16,957 nucleotides of DNA, taken from NCBI GenBank assembly GCA_023139655.1, contig JAGLNE010000021.1:1-16957 (forward strand). The letters are read 5' to 3'. The DNA is from Candidatus Parcubacteria bacterium (GTDB lineage: Bacteria > Patescibacteriota > Patescibacteriia > Patescibacteriales > UBA12075). The position numbers and the translations under genes are program-made. Positions within the stretch are counted from its first letter, which is position 1. Each line of letters begins with the position of its first letter. Below are positions 1-4,709 of this stretch, piece by piece. The notes under the pieces are model-generated. The model saw nothing but the letters and a program-made list of their open reading frames with translations, was not told the DNA's origin and ran no database searches.

Positions 1-363
1 GAGAATATTTTTGCTTTAACCGATGCAATTAGCGTTCGCAATAAACCCTTAGCTATAGAGCTTTTTGAGAACGAATTAGCGGCTGGAGTTACCGAGAGCT
101 ATCTTATTGTTATGATCACCCGGCAGTTCAAAATATTACTCCAAATAAAAGAGGCCCTGGCACAGGGTCTGACACCGCGGAAGATAATGAGCCAGCTTAA
201 GCTTCATCCCTTTGTAGTACAGAAAAGTTCTACCCAGGCCAGGAATTTTTCCGAAGATTTGCTTAAGCAAGCTTTTAGTAAATTATTAGAAATAGATTCG
301 CAGATGAAAACCGGACAGGTTAATGCCAAAGTAGCCTTGAATTTATTGATAGCAAAAATTTAA
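1..363 (+). CDS. holA: DNA polymerase III delta subunit, C-terminal part
   Basis: The frame is open from the first base and ends with TAA at 361-363, giving 120 visible residues; the N-terminal two thirds lie outside the window. HolA opens the beta clamp as part of the clamp loader. The visible part is the helical C-terminal domain: a NIFALTDAI-type segment, then ITRQFKILLQIKEAL, the family hallmark LHPFVV, then a LLEIDSQMKTG helix that ends the protein. This succession (RQF, LHPFVV, D..MKTG) is typical of the delta subunit. The convergent neighbour is rpsT, and holA lies next to rpsT in many bacteria (known from Firmicutes), which supports the call. A terminator follows 20 bp after the stop. 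A clean ATG exists at 112, but the reading frame and homology continue upstream of it, so it is internal. Confidence 0.88.
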   Translation, partial: ENIFALTDAISVRNKPLAIELFENELAAGVTESYLIVMITRQFKILLQIKEALAQGLTPRKIMSQLKLHPFVVQKSSTQARNFSEDLLKQAFSKLLEIDSQMKTGQVNAKVALNLLIAKI

Positions 364-382
364 TTTATTGATAGAAGCAAAC

Positions 383-417
383 AAAAACTCCGGGGATTAA
401 CACGGAGTTTTTGATTT
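383..417 (+). terminator. Intrinsic terminator after holA
   Basis: Perfect 10-bp stem, AAAAACTCCG at 383-392 with CGGAGTTTTT at 403-412, and a 10-nt loop. The T-rich tail follows directly. It lies 20 bp past the holA stop and, by symmetry, may work in both directions. Confidence 0.85.
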
Positions 418-482
418 CATGATTAGGAAAGAGCAAATATTTTATCTAGCTAGATTAAATTTGTGTGTTAGACCGGCAAAAT

Positions 483-529
483 AAAAACTGCTACTTTAGA
501 CCAATAATTGGCCTCAGACAGCAGTTTTT
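483..529 (-). terminator. Intrinsic terminator of rpsT
   Basis: Ten-bp stem AAAAACTGCT (483-492) with AGCAGTTTTT (520-529), 5 bp past the rpsT stop on the minus strand. The loop holds a further short GGCC/TTGG hairpin. The minus-strand tail is T-rich. The two terminators at 383-412 and 483-529 separate the convergent holA and rpsT. Confidence 0.8.
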
Positions 530-534
530 CCTTG

Positions 535-804
535 TTAGGCCTTTTTCGCAGCCTTGTTCAAGCTATGGTGTAAGCGTGATTTTTTTCGGTCACGGGTATT
601 TTTTTTAATAATGCCTTTTTGCGTGGCTTTATCCAAAGCCTTGTGGGCCTTAAGTACCAGCTCTTCGGCTTTTTTATCCCCGGCCTCAATTGCTTTACGG
701 CTTTTTTTAACTAAGTTTTTAAAGTTATCTTTAATTTTTTTGTTGCTTGCGTTAAGTTTTTTTCCTTTACGCAATTCTTTTTTTGCTGATTTAGTATTAG
801 GCAT
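535..804 (-). CDS. rpsT: 30S ribosomal protein S20
   Basis: S20 binds 16S rRNA early in 30S assembly. The 89-aa product has the family's usual length and composition: start MPNTKSAKKELRKG, a basic three-helix bundle rich in Lys, the signature KGIIKKNTRDRKKSRLHHSLN (split here only in description) around residues 63-83, and an Ala/Lys tail. The ATG at 802-804 is preceded on the minus strand by a 7-bp repeat array (811-838) and by a good promoter (867-895) whose transcript would start near 860; there is no Shine-Dalgarno site. Its terminator is at 483-529. It is probably monocistronic, with its promoter inside the 3' end of lgt. Confidence 0.95.
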   Translation of the reverse strand: MPNTKSAKKELRKGKKLNASNKKIKDNFKNLVKKSRKAIEAGDKKAEELVLKAHKALDKATQKGIIKKNTRDRKKSRLHHSLNKAAKKA

Positions 805-810
805 GTTTTA

Positions 811-838
811 TTAGCTTTTAGGTGTTAGCTGTTAGGTT
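811..838 (-). repeat. Heptad array in the rpsT leader (4 units)
   Basis: Four consecutive 7-bp units on the plus strand: TTAGCTT, TTAGGTG, TTAGCTG, TTAGGTT (consensus TTAGSTK). On the mRNA strand they read as AASCTAA units and end 6 nt before the rpsT start codon, in the place where a Shine-Dalgarno site would be. Confidence 0.8.
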
Positions 839-866
839 TAATTAATGTTGCGTGAGAGCTTTGATA

Positions 867-895
867 AATATAACATGAAGTTTATTTTTTGGCAA
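867..895 (-). promoter_or_regulatory. Sigma-70 type promoter of rpsT
   Basis: Minus-strand -35 TTGCCA (890-895), exactly 17 bp spacer, -10 TATATT (867-872) with an extended-10 TG (874-875). The -35 overlaps the last codons of lgt. Predicted start of RNA is near 860, giving a leader of about 55 nt that contains the heptad array. Confidence 0.65.
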
Positions 896-1709
896 GGCTA
901 GCCTTGTTTCGTTTATTTTTGATAAAAACAAAGGAGAAGTAGCCGATAATTAGGATTATTATTAATAAGCTGACTATTTGTGGGAAGCGGAGCCCTAAAG
1001 CCACGGGGGTCTGGTCAGTGCGGATGAATTCCAGGGTGAAACGTAGTAAAGAATAGAGGATTAAATAAATAGCGATAATAACTTTATATTTTAGATCTGA
1101 AGTATTTAATTTTTTGTGAAGTAGTATTAGGGTGATAAAAATAATCAGACTGCCCAGGGATTCATAGAGAAAGGCAGGGTGGAAGAATTCATAGTTAAAA
1201 AATTCCGGAACTCGGTTAACAAATTCAATCGGAATGCCCCAGGGCAGGCTGGTTGGGACGCCATATATTTCTTGATTAAAATAATTGCCCCAGCGGCCAA
1301 TCGCCTGAGCTAAAGCAACACCAGGCACGATAATGGCGGTTAAAAGCCAAAAATTAATGTTTTGTTTCCAGCTAAACCACCAGATGGTAACTAGCCCGGC
1401 AATAATGCCGCCATGAATTGCCAGACCGCCTTGCCAGATTTTGAAAATATCCAAGGGATTATCAAGATAAAAGGGCAGTTCCAGTAAAACATGATACACT
1501 CTGGTGCCGATTAGGCCGGCAATAATTAGCCAAAAAGCCAAATCAATGATTGTGTCTTTTTTAATATTATATTTGCTGGATAGTTTAAACGAGACTAAAG
1601 TGGCAGCCAGAATGCCGGATACAATAAATAGCCCGTACCAGTAGATGGTAAGAGGACCGACCATTATTAGAACCGGGTCGGGAGTGAAACTGTGGAGGAA
1701 GTTAAACAT
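882..1709 (-). CDS. lgt: Prolipoprotein diacylglyceryl transferase
   Basis: Lgt transfers diacylglycerol from phosphatidylglycerol to the lipobox cysteine of prelipoproteins in the cytoplasmic membrane, the first step of lipoprotein maturation. The 275-aa length is normal. Visible landmarks: several membrane segments (about 15-40, 55-75, 95-112, 120-138, 183-198, 208-225, 243-265), the GGLAIHGG loop with His99, the Lgt signature GRWGNYFNQE.YG at 138-150 with Arg139 and Asn142, and HPAFLYES at 177-184. The ATG at 1707-1709 follows a 7-bp array (1714-1734) and a candidate promoter (1740-1768); no Shine-Dalgarno site is present. Downstream lies rpsT, with its own promoter inside this gene's 3' end. 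The family call is firm. Confidence 0.95.
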   Translation of the reverse strand: MFNFLHSFTPDPVLIMVGPLTIYWYGLFIVSGILAATLVSFKLSSKYNIKKDTIIDLAFWLIIAGLIGTRVYHVLLELPFYLDNPLDIFKIWQGGLAIHGGIIAGLVTIWWFSWKQNINFWLLTAIIVPGVALAQAIGRWGNYFNQEIYGVPTSLPWGIPIEFVNRVPEFFNYEFFHPAFLYESLGSLIIFITLILLHKKLNTSDLKYKVIIAIYLILYSLLRFTLEFIRTDQTPVALGLRFPQIVSLLIIILIIGYFSFVFIKNKRNKASLAKK

Positions 1710-1713
1710 GAAA

Positions 1714-1734
1714 ATTTATAATTTATAATTTATA
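1714..1734 (-). repeat. Heptad array before lgt (3 units)
   Basis: Three identical ATTTATA units in a row, 4 bp upstream of the lgt start codon (TATAAAT on the mRNA strand). AT-rich enough that chance slippage is possible, but the period and position match the other arrays in this window. Confidence 0.6.
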
Positions 1735-1739
1735 AGTTA

Positions 1740-1768
1740 ATTTTGCCTTAATATTGGGTAATAGTCAA
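1740..1768 (-). promoter_or_regulatory. Candidate lgt promoter
   Basis: Minus-strand -35 TTGACT (1763-1768), 17-bp spacer, -10 CAAAAT (1740-1745). The -35 is good and the -10 weak. The predicted RNA start falls inside the heptad array, leaving a leader of about 25 nt. Confidence 0.4.
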
Positions 1769-1780
1769 ATGAGAGGCAGG

Positions 1781-1822
1781 GGAACATAGAGCAAGGAACA
1801 TAGAACAAGGAACAATGAACAT
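1781..1822. repeat. Heptad array between lgt and the membrane gene (6 units)
   Basis: Six 7-bp units alternating GGAACAT/A and AGARCAA-like: GGAACAT, AGAGCAA, GGAACAT, AGAACAA, GGAACAA, TGAACAT. It is therefore also a 14-bp period repeated three times. It lies between the terminator of the membrane gene and the lgt promoter. Confidence 0.75.
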
Positions 1823-1830
1823 TAAAACAA

Positions 1831-1872
1831 AAAAGAAAAGCCGGTAATCTGCAAAAGCATAATCACCGGCTT
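1831..1872 (-). terminator. Intrinsic terminator of the 140-aa membrane gene
   Basis: Stem AAGCCGGT (1838-1845) with ACCGGCTT (1865-1872) and an inner TGC/GCA pairing at 1850-1859. On the minus strand it is followed by a T-rich tract (1831-1837). It lies 14 bp past the stop of the minus-strand gene. Confidence 0.8.
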
Positions 1873-1885
1873 ATGAAACGTTACA

Positions 1886-2308
1886 TTAGTTTTTTATCGG
1901 CCTTTTATAGCATAGGCCGAACATTATGACGACTAAGATGCCAACCCCGGCGGCTGGCATAAAAATTGAGGTGCCTGGTTTGATTGTAGGCTGAATAAAG
2001 AAAAAAAATAGGAATACGAGCAGTATTATAATAAATATGGCAGGAAGGAATTTATAAAATATTTTTTTCCAATCTATTTTTTTCTTGTTTCTTCTGGCAG
2101 GTGGTTGTTTATCGCCAAGTGTTAGGATGGGATAAACCGGTGAGTATTCAGCTTCATTTTTGTTTTGTTCTCGAAACATTAGCATTAATGCGATGGAACA
2201 AATTATCAATCCGCCGAAAAATGTAAAGCTGGAAGCACCTTCCCAAACAATAATGGTTGAAAATAAACATAACATGCCGATAATAAAAAGAGCGATACGT
2301 TTTTTCAT
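1886..2308 (-). CDS. Four-helix membrane protein of unknown function
   Basis: I do not recognise the family. The 140-aa product is mostly hydrophobic: helices about residues 4-24 and 27-46, a charged cytoplasmic or external stretch at about 47-85 (EQNKNEAEYSPVYP, then RRNKKK), then helices about 90-108 and 115-133. The frame is open upstream to 2386, but the start is placed at the ATG 2306-2308 for two reasons: a strong GGAGG site (2314-2318) sits 5 nt before it, and the promoter at 2377-2405 would start RNA near 2370, downstream of the longer start. It is divergent from the 60-aa gene and has its own promoter and terminator, so it forms a single-gene unit. No catalytic motif is visible. Confidence 0.75.
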   Translation of the reverse strand: MKKRIALFIIGMLCLFSTIIVWEGASSFTFFGGLIICSIALMLMFREQNKNEAEYSPVYPILTLGDKQPPARRNKKKIDWKKIFYKFLPAIFIIILLVFLFFFFIQPTIKPGTSIFMPAAGVGILVVIMFGLCYKRPIKN

Positions 2309-2313
2309 TTTTT

Positions 2314-2318
2314 CCTCC
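2314..2318 (-). promoter_or_regulatory. Shine-Dalgarno site fixing the start at 2308
   Basis: GGAGG on the minus strand, 5 nt before the ATG. It decides against the longer frame beginning at 2386. Only four genes in the window have such a site. Confidence 0.85.
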
Positions 2319-2376
2319 AATAAATTTTTTTGATTTTGGTTTAGTTTTTTATTTTTGGTAAATTTTTGATTATTAA

Positions 2377-2405
2377 ATAATAGCATTTTTATGAGTTATT
2401 GTCAA
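2377..2405 (-). promoter_or_regulatory. Strong promoter of the 140-aa membrane gene
   Basis: Minus-strand consensus -35 TTGACA (2400-2405), 17-bp spacer, -10 TATTAT (2377-2382). The leader would be about 60 nt. Confidence 0.8.
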
Positions 2406-2464
2406 CCGCGGGCGTAAATTTTTAGCTAATTTTAAATGAAATTTAATAAAATGTGGATAAAATG

Positions 2465-2493
2465 TTGATTTATTTGTGGATATGTGCTATAGT
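2465..2493 (+). promoter_or_regulatory. Promoter of the 60-aa orphan gene
   Basis: -35 TTGATT (2465-2470), 17-bp spacer, -10 TATAGT (2488-2493) with an extended-10 TGC directly before it. RNA would start near 2500, about 43 nt upstream of the start codon. It diverges from the promoter at 2377-2405. Confidence 0.7.
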
Positions 2494-2528
2494 TAGCTTA
2501 ACAAATACAAATTATACAAAAAAACACG

Positions 2529-2536
2529 AAAGGGGG
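2529..2536 (+). promoter_or_regulatory. Shine-Dalgarno site fixing the start at 2543
   Basis: AAAGGGGG, 6 nt before the ATG at 2543. It rules out the longer frame from 2453, which would also begin upstream of the promoter -10. Confidence 0.8.
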
Positions 2537-2542
2537 TCTCAA

Positions 2543-2725
2543 ATGACTGATGAATTCTTGGTAAATGAAGACGGAATAGATGATAGAAACGCAGAAGGTA
2601 GAGTCGTCTGCTATATGACGACAAATAAAGAATATGATATGCACGGAAATCCGGCCGGGGATTTCAAGAAAACTCCAAAACAAGAAATTTTGATTTTAAG
2701 TGAAGAGAACTGTTTTTCGTGTTAA
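2543..2725 (+). CDS. 60-aa orphan protein
   Basis: Function unknown; no family recognised. The product is acidic and soluble, starts MTDEFLVNEDGIDD, holds a central RVVCYMTTNKEY strand-like segment (about 20-31), and ends ENCFSC, a C-terminal CxxC-like pair (Cys57, Cys60). The gene has a near-consensus promoter, a strong Shine-Dalgarno site and a terminator immediately after the stop, so it looks expressed in spite of its size. The neighbour downstream is the T-box-controlled 73-aa gene. The terminal cysteine pair could bind metal or be redox active, but that is a guess from two residues. Confidence 0.65.
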   Translation: MTDEFLVNEDGIDDRNAEGRVVCYMTTNKEYDMHGNPAGDFKKTPKQEILILSEENCFSC

Positions 2726-2775
2726 GGGGCAAAAAAACAAAAACAAAATTTTTGTATTTCGCCCCTTTCCTTTTG
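2724..2775 (+). terminator. Terminator of the 60-aa gene
   Basis: Stem AAGGGGC (2724-2730) with GCCCCTT (2761-2767); the A-rich and T-rich flanks of the loop (AAAAA, TTTTT) can extend the pairing. The tail TTCCTTTT is only moderately T-rich. It overlaps the stop codon. Confidence 0.55.
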
Positions 2776-2782
2776 CCCAAAT

Positions 2783-2810
2783 TTGACAAAAAGTAAATAT
2801 CTGATAAAAT
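2783..2810 (+). promoter_or_regulatory. Promoter of the T-box leader
   Basis: Consensus -35 TTGACA (2783-2788), 16-bp spacer, -10 TAAAAT (2805-2810) preceded by an extended-10 TGA. RNA would start near 2817. Confidence 0.75.
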
Positions 2811-2816
2811 ATTTAA

Positions 2817-3143
2817 AGGTACATAAACAATTATAAATCCATTGAAGTATGTCTCTCGATATTTCGGGAGGTTGGGCATGCTTCGCCCCGGTAAACCGGG
2901 GCAGGGAGATCTTTGCATAAGTGAAGATCCGGCTCCCTCCGTAACCATAGGGTAACTGATATCTCTCAAGATGAGAATAGAGTCAGGGAAGTGGTTCTAA
3001 TCCGTTTTGCTGGCGGATTTTTTTAATGTTTATCAAAATTCGTTAGTAAATTTATTAGGGCAAAAAAGGTGGTACCGCGGGGATACCCTCGTCCTTTTTT
3101 CGAATATGTTTTCATATTGGAAAAAAAGATGAGGGTTTTTTTT
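2817..3143 (+). promoter_or_regulatory. T-box riboswitch leader (tRNA-sensing attenuator)
   Basis: The 3' part is a canonical T-box expression domain. Antiterminator helix A1 pairs AAAAAAGG (3062-3069) with CCTTTTTT (3093-3100). The seven-base bulge TGGTACC (3070-3076) contains the TGGN that pairs with the tRNA acceptor end, and helix A2 follows (GCGGGG 3077-3082 with CCC.TCGT 3087-3092). The competing terminator is at 3085-3143. A stem III-like hairpin, AATCCG with CGGATT, lies at 2999-3019. The 5' part has an AGTA (2846-2849) and a hairpin closed by AGGGAG/CTCCCT (2903-2938) that may be the distal part of stem I, but I could not settle the stem I fold. The specifier codon is unresolved; TGG (Trp) at 2992-2994 is one candidate, fitting nearby trpS. 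Uncharged tRNA should favour expression of the downstream 73-aa gene. Confidence 0.82.
3085..3143 (+). terminator. T-box attenuator terminator
   Basis: Long hairpin: 3085-3100 pairs with 3121-3136 (two G.T pairs), with an inner AATATG/CATATT stem (3103-3118) closing on a TTTT loop, then eight T at 3136-3143. Its 5' arm overlaps the T-box antiterminator, so the two are mutually exclusive. Confidence 0.9.
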
Positions 3144-3147
3144 GTTA

Positions 3148-3197
3148 TCGCCTTCGGCGAGCCCCACTACGCCCCACTACGCTAAAGCTACGAGGGG
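3148..3197 (+). repeat. GC-rich hairpins and a 10-bp duplication in the leader
   Basis: TCGCC/GGCGA hairpin (3148-3160), followed by GCCCCACTAC twice in tandem (3161-3180). The second copy can pair imperfectly with the AGCTACGAGGGG at 3186-3197. The base composition differs from the surrounding AT-rich leader. It may be a small palindromic insertion downstream of the attenuator. Confidence 0.5.
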
Positions 3198-3202
3198 TAA
3201 AA

Positions 3203-3241
3203 ATGGGGCACATGCGAATTAAAAATGTAAATGTTCTTTAA
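3203..3241 (+). CDS. Possible 12-codon upstream reading frame
   Basis: ATG at 3203, then 11 more codons and TAA at 3239-3241 (MGHMRIKNVNVL). A GAGGGG site (3192-3197) lies 5 nt before the ATG, and the stop is directly followed by the AAAGGAGG site of the 73-aa gene. This spacing would suit translational coupling, but such a short frame can arise by chance. Confidence 0.2.
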   Translation: MGHMRIKNVNVL

Positions 3242-3249
3242 AAAGGAGG
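3242..3249 (+). promoter_or_regulatory. Shine-Dalgarno site fixing the start at 3258
   Basis: AAAGGAGG, 8 nt before the ATG at 3258. The frame is open to 3231, but only the ATG at 3258 has a proper site. Confidence 0.85.
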
Positions 3250-3257
3250 AGACAAAA

Positions 3258-3479
3258 ATGGTAAATGAAAATTTAAGGAATATAGGTTCAGGCGACAAGA
3301 TGTTTGGCGACCCAGATTTTTTTAGTTTTAGAGATGAAGAATTAACCGAAGAAAGCCATAGTTTAGGCTCGGAAGTTCACAGGACTAATGAATCAAAAGT
3401 AATTCATGCAAAAAAGGCGGAGCAAATTTGGAGGCAAATTGTTGAACCCGAGAACAAACCACATGCCCGTCTTTGGTAA
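3258..3479 (+). CDS. 73-aa orphan protein under T-box control
   Basis: I recognise no family. The 73-aa product is soluble and charged: MVNENLRNIGSGDK, then FGDPDFFSFRDEEL (aromatic and acidic, about 16-29), a Ser/Glu/His-rich middle, an amphipathic helix-like AKKAEQIWRQIVEP (51-64) with Trp58, and a C-terminal RLW with Trp73 as the last residue. It is the first gene after the T-box leader and has a strong Shine-Dalgarno site. It is closed off from trpS by a 12-bp terminator, so the riboswitch appears to serve this gene first. T-boxes normally control aminoacyl-tRNA synthetases, amino-acid transporters or biosynthesis genes, so a small protein here is unusual. It might be a transporter partner, a trpS regulator or a leader-type peptide; none of these is shown. 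Confidence 0.7.
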   Translation: MVNENLRNIGSGDKMFGDPDFFSFRDEELTEESHSLGSEVHRTNESKVIHAKKAEQIWRQIVEPENKPHARLW

Positions 3480-3492
3480 AACCCTCAAAATC

Positions 3493-3540
3493 GGTGGTGC
3501 TTAGATAAAATATACCCTAAGCACCACCAACCCTTTTTCT
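3493..3540 (+). terminator. Terminator between the 73-aa gene and trpS
   Basis: Perfect 12-bp stem GGTGGTGCTTAG (3493-3504) with CTAAGCACCACC (3517-3528), 12-nt loop, then AACCCTTTTT. It lies 13 bp past the 73-aa stop and would limit T-box-driven read-through into trpS. Confidence 0.85.
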
Positions 3541-3590
3541 TGCGAATTATAGTTTAATAGCTTACAATAAGAATATAAGATTAAGCATGA

Positions 3591-3635
3591 ATCCGCGTTA
3601 AATTTGCGTAGAAATCAGCGTATAATCCGCGGAAA
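3591..3635. repeat. ATCNGCG array upstream of trpS (4 units)
   Basis: Four units of 11, 12, 11 and 11 bp: ATCCGCGTTAA, ATTTGCGTAGAA, ATCAGCGTATA, ATCCGCGGAAA. A second array with the same 11-12-11-11 unit lengths lies upstream of glgA at 15832-15876. It ends 21 bp before the trpS start codon. Confidence 0.75.
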
Positions 3636-3656
3636 ATAACAATTAAACATAGATAT

Positions 3657-4652
3657 ATGGTTAATAAAACAGACAAACCTAAAATATTCTCTGGGGTGCA
3701 ACCCTCGGGCAATTTACACATTGGCAATTACCTGGGAGCTATACGGCAGTTTGTTGCCTTGCAAGACGAATATGACTGTGTTTTTTGCGTAGTTGATTTG
3801 CACGCCATTACCGTGCCGCAGGAGCCGGAGAGTCTTAGGAAAAGAATAATTGAAGTAGCTCGGCTTTTTCTCGCGGCCGGAATTGATCCTGATAAATCCA
3901 TTATTTTTCAGCAGTCGGAAGTTTCAGCTCATGCCGAGCTTAGTTGGATTTTTAATACTGTTGCTAGGATGTCGGATTTAAGAAAAATGACTCAGTTTAA
4001 AGACAAGTCTGAAGGTGAAGTTGAAAATGTAAGCGTGGGTTTGTTTGACTACCCGGTTTTGATGGCGGCTGATATTTTGCTCTACGACACAGAGGTGGTG
4101 CCGGTTGGTGATGACCAGCTTCAACACGTGGAGCTGGCCCGCGAATTGGCTAAGCGTTTTAACCACCAACATAAAGAAACGTTTATTGTACCTAAAGCTA
4201 AGATTTTAAAATCTGGGGCGCGTATTATGGCGCTGGATGATCCAACCAAGAAAATGAGCAAGAGCGCCGAGAGCGCAAACAGCCGGATAGAGCTTTTAGA
4301 TAGTCCGGAAAAGGCGGCTAAGAAAATAATGCGCGCGACCACGGATTCAGACTCAACTGTGAAGCTTGATTATAAAAATAAACCTGGCATTTCTAATCTT
4401 TTGACCATGCACCACTTACTTAGCGGTAAAGAAATTAAAGTCTTGGAGAAAGAATTTGCGGGTAAGGGTTATGGCGACTTTAAAAAGGCTGTGGCTGAGG
4501 AAGTTAAATTATTTTTAACTGCGTTCCAGACTAAATATAATAAGATAGATGATAATGATGTGCGGAAAATTCTTGATGATGGGGCAAAAAGGGCGCAACC
4601 GATAGCAAAAAAGACATTGCAGAAAGTGAAAGAAAGAATTGGATTAAATTAA
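3657..4652 (+). CDS. trpS: Tryptophanyl-tRNA synthetase
   Basis: Class Ic synthetase that charges tRNA(Trp) with tryptophan and ATP in the cytoplasm. The 331-aa product has the normal bacterial length. Landmarks: FSGVQPSGNLHIGNYLGA at 11-28 with the HIGN signature (21-24), DLHAIT (47-52), DYPVLMAADILLY (131-143) and VGDDQLQHVEL (150-160) of the Trp/ATP pocket, and KMSKS at 199-203; the tail is the helical anticodon-binding domain. The ATG at 3657 has no Shine-Dalgarno site and follows an ATCNGCG array. A strong terminator at 4671-4698 ends the unit. The T-box leader upstream suggests shared tRNA(Trp) logic, but the terminator at 3493-3528 stands in between, so direct control of trpS by the T-box is uncertain. 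Confidence 0.96.
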   Translation: MVNKTDKPKIFSGVQPSGNLHIGNYLGAIRQFVALQDEYDCVFCVVDLHAITVPQEPESLRKRIIEVARLFLAAGIDPDKSIIFQQSEVSAHAELSWIFNTVARMSDLRKMTQFKDKSEGEVENVSVGLFDYPVLMAADILLYDTEVVPVGDDQLQHVELARELAKRFNHQHKETFIVPKAKILKSGARIMALDDPTKKMSKSAESANSRIELLDSPEKAAKKIMRATTDSDSTVKLDYKNKPGISNLLTMHHLLSGKEIKVLEKEFAGKGYGDFKKAVAEEVKLFLTAFQTKYNKIDDNDVRKILDDGAKRAQPIAKKTLQKVKERIGLN

Positions 4653-4670
4653 ATATAAAATTCAAATATA

Positions 4671-4703
4671 AAACCGCCTTAACAAATTAAGGCGGTTTTT
4701 TTA
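4671..4703 (+). terminator. Terminator of trpS, probably bidirectional
   Basis: Perfect 12-bp stem AAACCGCCTTAA (4671-4682) with TTAAGGCGGTTT (4687-4698), CAAA loop and a T tract. It lies between convergent trpS and the minus-strand phosphatase operon. The minus-strand tail is also T-rich, so it likely serves both. Confidence 0.9.
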
Positions 4704-4709
4704 TTTGTT

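Noticed and set aside
554..814. Plus-strand 86-aa open frame
   Set aside because: Antisense shadow of rpsT; its hydrophobic translation is the normal by-product of Lys-rich codons read backwards.
2453..2542. Longer N terminus for the 60-aa gene (hydrophobic start, possible signal peptide)
   Set aside because: The start at 2453 lies upstream of the promoter -10 (2488-2493), and the strong Shine-Dalgarno site serves the ATG at 2543.
2664..2969. Minus-strand 101-aa open frame
   Set aside because: It runs antisense through the T-box leader and the end of the 60-aa gene; it has no Shine-Dalgarno site and its sequence is explained by RNA hairpins.
2992..3020. tRNA-like T-arm string GGTTCTAATCC
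   Set aside because: Only two flanking base pairs would form the T stem, and no acceptor, D or anticodon arms can be found; the bases fit better in the T-box leader.
2817..3024. Independent 6S-like small RNA ending at the AATCCG/CGGATT hairpin
   Set aside because: The hairpin is followed by five further T, but its 6-bp stem is weak, there is no long closing helix as in 6S RNA, and the T-box core downstream needs a leader. Kept only as an alternative in the stem I finding.
4644..4671. Further heptad array over the trpS stop (TTAAATT, AAATATA, AAATTCA, AAATATA)
   Set aside because: The units are so AT-rich and few that chance periodicity is a good explanation; not counted among the arrays.
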